From Extensimonas perlucida (GTDB lineage: Bacteria > Pseudomonadota > Gammaproteobacteria > Burkholderiales > Burkholderiaceae_C), in contig NZ_VMYE01000006.1 in assembly GCF_007655255.1 (NCBI RefSeq), positions 1 through 64,000 on the forward strand: a stretch of 64,000 bases of DNA, written 5' to 3'. This document shows positions 61,427 through 64,000 of the stretch, one piece after another. Position numbers and translations under genes: made by a program. The notes under the pieces are model-generated. The model saw only the letters and a list, made by a program, of their open reading frames with translations, had not been told where the DNA came from and searched no databases. Numbering within the stretch: the stretch's first letter is position 1; each line of letters starts with the position of its first letter.

Positions 61427-62239
61427 TTATCCGTTCGGCGGCTGCAGATACAGCTGCGCCAGCTTGGCGCGCGCCGCGGCGTTCAGGCCGAGCACGCGCT
61501 CCAGGTAGGGCTCAGGGCCGCCGTATTCGGCGTCGATCAGGCGCAGCGCGGCGTCCAGAAAATCCTCGCGCACGAACCAGATCACTTCGAGCACTTCGCG
61601 CGGCGTGCTCGACGAGGCGAGGAACGGCGGGCGGTAGAGCGCGTTGGTCAGCAGGTAGTCCTGCATCACCACGTCGCGCGGCACGCCGAGCGCGAGCAGG
61701 ATCAGCGCGGCGGCAAAGCCCGTGCGGTCCTTGCCCGCGGTGCAGTGAAACACCAGCGGTGCGTCGCTGGCCAGCAGCAGCTGCAGCAGCTCGGCAAAGC
61801 GCGGCGCGTTGTCGTGCACGAAGGCGCGGTAGGTGTCCTGCATGAGCCGCACGGTCTCGGCCGGTGTGGGCGCGCTGCCTTTTTGCAGCAACTCCTGCAC
61901 ACGCTGCACCACCATGGGCTCGACGTGCAGCGCGTACTGCGTCACGCCCGGCAGCGTGTAGGGCTGTGCGGCGCGCTCGTGCATGCCGCGAAAGTCCACT
62001 GCGCGCGCGATGCCCAGCTCTGCGAGCCGCTGCTGGTCGGCCGGCGTGAGCGCGCCGAGCTGGTCCGAGCGGAACAGCCGGCGCCACTTCACGGGCCGCC
62101 CCTGCAGCCCAGGGTAGCCACCGAGATCGCGAAAATTCGTCAACCCTTCGAGCGCCAGGGCGCGCGGCGGGGTGGCTGGGTCAGGCGCGAGCGCGGGCAG
62201 CGTGCCGGCGGGGGCAGAGGGTGTGGTGGGCGAAGTCAT
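61427..62239 (-). CDS. tyrosine-protein phosphatase (Y_phosphatase3 family)
   Basis: 270-residue cytosolic phosphatase. LEGLTNFRDLGGYPGLQGRPVKWRRLFRSDQLGALTPADQQRL is the family N-terminal block and VFHCTAGKDRTGFAAALIL is the catalytic P-loop HCxxGKDRT. FRGMHERA and the acid-bearing C-terminal half are present. Substrates may be phosphotyrosine or phosphoinositides. No kinase is adjacent. Confidence 0.9.
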   Translation of the reverse strand: MTSPTTPSAPAGTLPALAPDPATPPRALALEGLTNFRDLGGYPGLQGRPVKWRRLFRSDQLGALTPADQQRLAELGIARAVDFRGMHERAAQPYTLPGVTQYALHVEPMVVQRVQELLQKGSAPTPAETVRLMQDTYRAFVHDNAPRFAELLQLLLASDAPLVFHCTAGKDRTGFAAALILLALGVPRDVVMQDYLLTNALYRPPFLASSSTPREVLEVIWFVREDFLDAALRLIDAEYGGPEPYLERVLGLNAAARAKLAQLYLQPPNG

Positions 62240-62327
62240 GCCGGTATTTTGACGGCTTGTGTTTTGCGCCGGGATGTCAGCCGCGCCCCGAGCCAGAGCC
62301 TCAGGCCGCATGGCGATAATGCGCGCC

Positions 62328-62810
62328 ATGCCGAACCGCTGGAAACCCAATGTCACCGTGGCGGCGCTGATCGAGCGCGACGGCCGCTTTCTGCTCGTCG
62401 AGGAAGACACGGCCGACGGCCTGCGCTTCAACAACCCGGCGGGGCACCTGGACCCGGGCGAGTCGCCGATCGAAGCCTGCGTGCGCGAGGTGCTCGAGGA
62501 GACGGCCTACGACTTCACGCCCACGGCGCTGGTGGGCATTTACCTCAACCGCTTCCGGCGCACGCGCACGGGCGACGACATCACCTACCTGCGCTTCGCC
62601 TTTGCGGGCACGGTGGGCACGCACCACGATTGGCGCCAGCTCGACGAGGGCATCGTGCGCGCGCTGTGGCTCACGCCCGACGAAATCCGCGCCTGCGCCG
62701 AGCGTCACCGCAGCCCGGTACTGCTGCAATGCCTGCACGATTACCTGGGCGGGCAGCGCCATCCGCTCGAATTGATCCACACCGACGCGAGCGTGTGGAA
62801 CGGCGCCTGA
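62328..62810 (+). CDS. nudJ: NUDIX hydrolase (NudJ-like phosphatase)
   Basis: 160-residue hydrolase. The NUDIX box [25 protein letters not shown] fits GX5EX7REUXEEXGU closely. The N-terminal [22 protein letters not shown] is the NudJ pattern. In E. coli NudJ (YmfB) lies directly upstream of mnmA, as here (49 bp gap). It hydrolyses nucleoside tri/diphosphates including thiamin pyrimidine pyrophosphate. The start at 62328 (MPNRWKPN) is preferred over upstream in-frame ATGs. Confidence 0.9.
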   Translation: MPNRWKPNVTVAALIERDGRFLLVEEDTADGLRFNNPAGHLDPGESPIEACVREVLEETAYDFTPTALVGIYLNRFRRTRTGDDITYLRFAFAGTVGTHHDWRQLDEGIVRALWLTPDEIRACAERHRSPVLLQCLHDYLGGQRHPLELIHTDASVWNGA

Positions 62811-62859
62811 CGCCGCAAGCCGCTGCCCGCAGCCGGCATGGCGCGGGATAATTCCGCCC

Positions 62860-63975
62860 ATGCACAAATACCGCGTCGTCGTGGGCCTCTCGGGCGGGGT
62901 GGATTCCGCCGTGTCGGCCTACCTTCTGAAGCAGCAGGGGCACGAGGTCGTCGGCATCTTCATGAAAAACTGGGAGGATGACGACGACAGCGCATACTGC
63001 GCGTCGAACGTCGATTTCGTCGATGCCGCGGCCGTGGCCGACGTGCTGGGCATCGACATCGAACATGTCAACTTTGCCGCCGAATACAAAGACCGCGTGT
63101 TCGCCGAATTTTTGCGCGAGTACGAGGCCGGGCGCACGCCCAACCCCGACGTGCTGTGCAACGCCGAGATCAAGTTCAAGGCCTTTCTCGACCACGCCAT
63201 GCGCTTGGGCGCCGAGAAAATCGCCACCGGCCACTACGCGCGCGTGCGCCAGAGCCCGGCGAGCGGGCGGTTCGAGCTGCTCAAGGGGCTGGATGCCGGC
63301 AAAGACCAAAGCTATTTTCTGCACCGCCTGAACCAGGCGCAGCTGGCCAAGACCTTGTTCCCCGTGGGCGAGCTGCAAAAGTCCGAGGTGCGCCGCATCG
63401 CCGCCGAGATCGGGCTGCCGAACGCGCAGAAAAAAGACTCGACCGGCATCTGCTTCATCGGCGAGCGGCCGTTTCGTGAATTCCTGCAGCGCTACCTGCG
63501 CCACACGCCCGGCCCCATCCTCGACGACAAGGGGCGCAAGCTCGGCGAGCACGTGGGCCTGAGCTTTTACACCCTGGGCCAGCGCCAGGGCCTGGGCATA
63601 GGCGGCGTCAAGGAGCGCGGCGCGCAGCGCGGCGGCGCTGTGCACGCGCCCTGGTTCGTCGCGCGCAAGGAGCTGGCCACCAACGTGCTGCGCGTGGTGC
63701 AGGGGCACGACCACCCCTGGCTGCTCTCGCAGCGCCTGGACGCGCAAGACGCCAGCTGGATCGCCGGCCAGCCGCCCGCGCCCGGCGCTTACGCGGCCAA
63801 GACGCGCTACCGCCAGCCCGACGCCGCGTGCACGCTGGTGCACACGCAGGGCGACCAGTTCCGCCTCGCATTCGCCACGCCGCAATGGGCCGTCACGCCC
63901 GGCCAGAGCGCCGTGCTCTACGCGGGCGAGGTGTGCCTGGGCGGCGGGGTGATCGCGGCAGCCGACGCCGCGTAA
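62860..63975 (+). CDS. mnmA: tRNA-specific 2-thiouridylase MnmA
   Basis: Thiolates U34 of tRNA-Glu, -Gln and -Lys, using ATP and sulfur relayed from IscS. The 371-residue product has the PP-loop [15 protein letters not shown], catalytic Cys in [13 protein letters not shown] (about residue 101) and in [12 protein letters not shown] (about residue 198), and [14 protein letters not shown]. Complete within the window, ending 25 bp before the edge. Confidence 0.96.
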   Translation: MHKYRVVVGLSGGVDSAVSAYLLKQQGHEVVGIFMKNWEDDDDSAYCASNVDFVDAAAVADVLGIDIEHVNFAAEYKDRVFAEFLREYEAGRTPNPDVLCNAEIKFKAFLDHAMRLGAEKIATGHYARVRQSPASGRFELLKGLDAGKDQSYFLHRLNQAQLAKTLFPVGELQKSEVRRIAAEIGLPNAQKKDSTGICFIGERPFREFLQRYLRHTPGPILDDKGRKLGEHVGLSFYTLGQRQGLGIGGVKERGAQRGGAVHAPWFVARKELATNVLRVVQGHDHPWLLSQRLDAQDASWIAGQPPAPGAYAAKTRYRQPDAACTLVHTQGDQFRLAFATPQWAVTPGQSAVLYAGEVCLGGGVIAAADAA

Positions 63976-64000
63976 GCTCACACCCCAAAGGCGGCGCGCG

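Overview
The window is high-GC DNA from a betaproteobacterium of the Burkholderiales, most likely family Comamonadaceae. This is inferred from gene content and order (amgK diverging from lptD-surA-rsmA, hemJ next to hemB, a single-domain homocysteine methyltransferase, host-attachment protein, DUF1840/1841/3579 genes) and from the repeats. Nothing in it looks like a large plasmid, prophage or CRISPR locus. About 58 protein genes and two tRNA genes are supported, nearly all housekeeping.

Layout. 1-0.7 kb: decayed KAP-type NTPase. 0.8-7.7 kb: rsmE and amgK face away from lptD-surA-rsmA (rRNA methylation, peptidoglycan sugar recycling, outer-membrane biogenesis). 8-10.4 kb: zinc-binding chemoreceptor and tRNA-Arg. 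10.5-21.2 kb, minus strand: moxR-type ATPase, GNAT, vWA protein, tamA, tamB. 21-29.3 kb: cytochrome c4, DUF1841, M20 hydrolase, nitroreductase, CFA synthase, DUF1840, VanZ-like protein, hemJ/hemB. 29.4-34.5 kb: MarR regulator with a tripartite multidrug efflux operon. 34.6-39.4 kb: chemoreceptor, DHH phosphoesterase, host-attachment protein, dienelactone hydrolase, MarC. 39.5-42.4 kb: tRNA-Phe, a secreted barnase-like RNase with barstar, and an attenuator-controlled DAHP synthase. 42.4-49 kb: M48 protease, flavodoxin-like protein, Hcy methyltransferase, two TPM proteins, LemA, a conserved unknown, cytochrome c. 49-64 kb: argF/argD, DUF3579, RskA-like protein, nitroreductase, AmpG-like transporter, SlyD, pirin, a sorting-signal protein, MFS transporter, acyl-CoA dehydrogenase with TetR, tyrosine phosphatase, NUDIX and mnmA.

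The most unusual content is repetitive. A 169-bp element, itself one long imperfect hairpin, occurs six times at full length in intergenic, gene-start, gene-end and in-gene positions plus once more in tamB, where a seventh, internally deleted copy adjoins it. In pirin and in a conserved unknown protein it adds exactly 55 codons in frame; in tamB it adds 55 plus 25; in CFA synthase it forms a new C-terminus. All four use the same orientation and reading frame, so this is a protein-coding palindromic element comparable in behaviour to Rickettsia palindromic elements. A second large palindrome covers the moxR stop codon. A separate family of about 50 bp is scattered between genes and lies in frame inside argF, tamB and an efflux gene.

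The clearest regulatory discovery is upstream of the DAHP synthase: a 23-codon leader peptide with a run of Tyr/Phe/Trp codons, an intrinsic terminator, and a competing antiterminator arm. This is a classical aromatic amino-acid attenuator.
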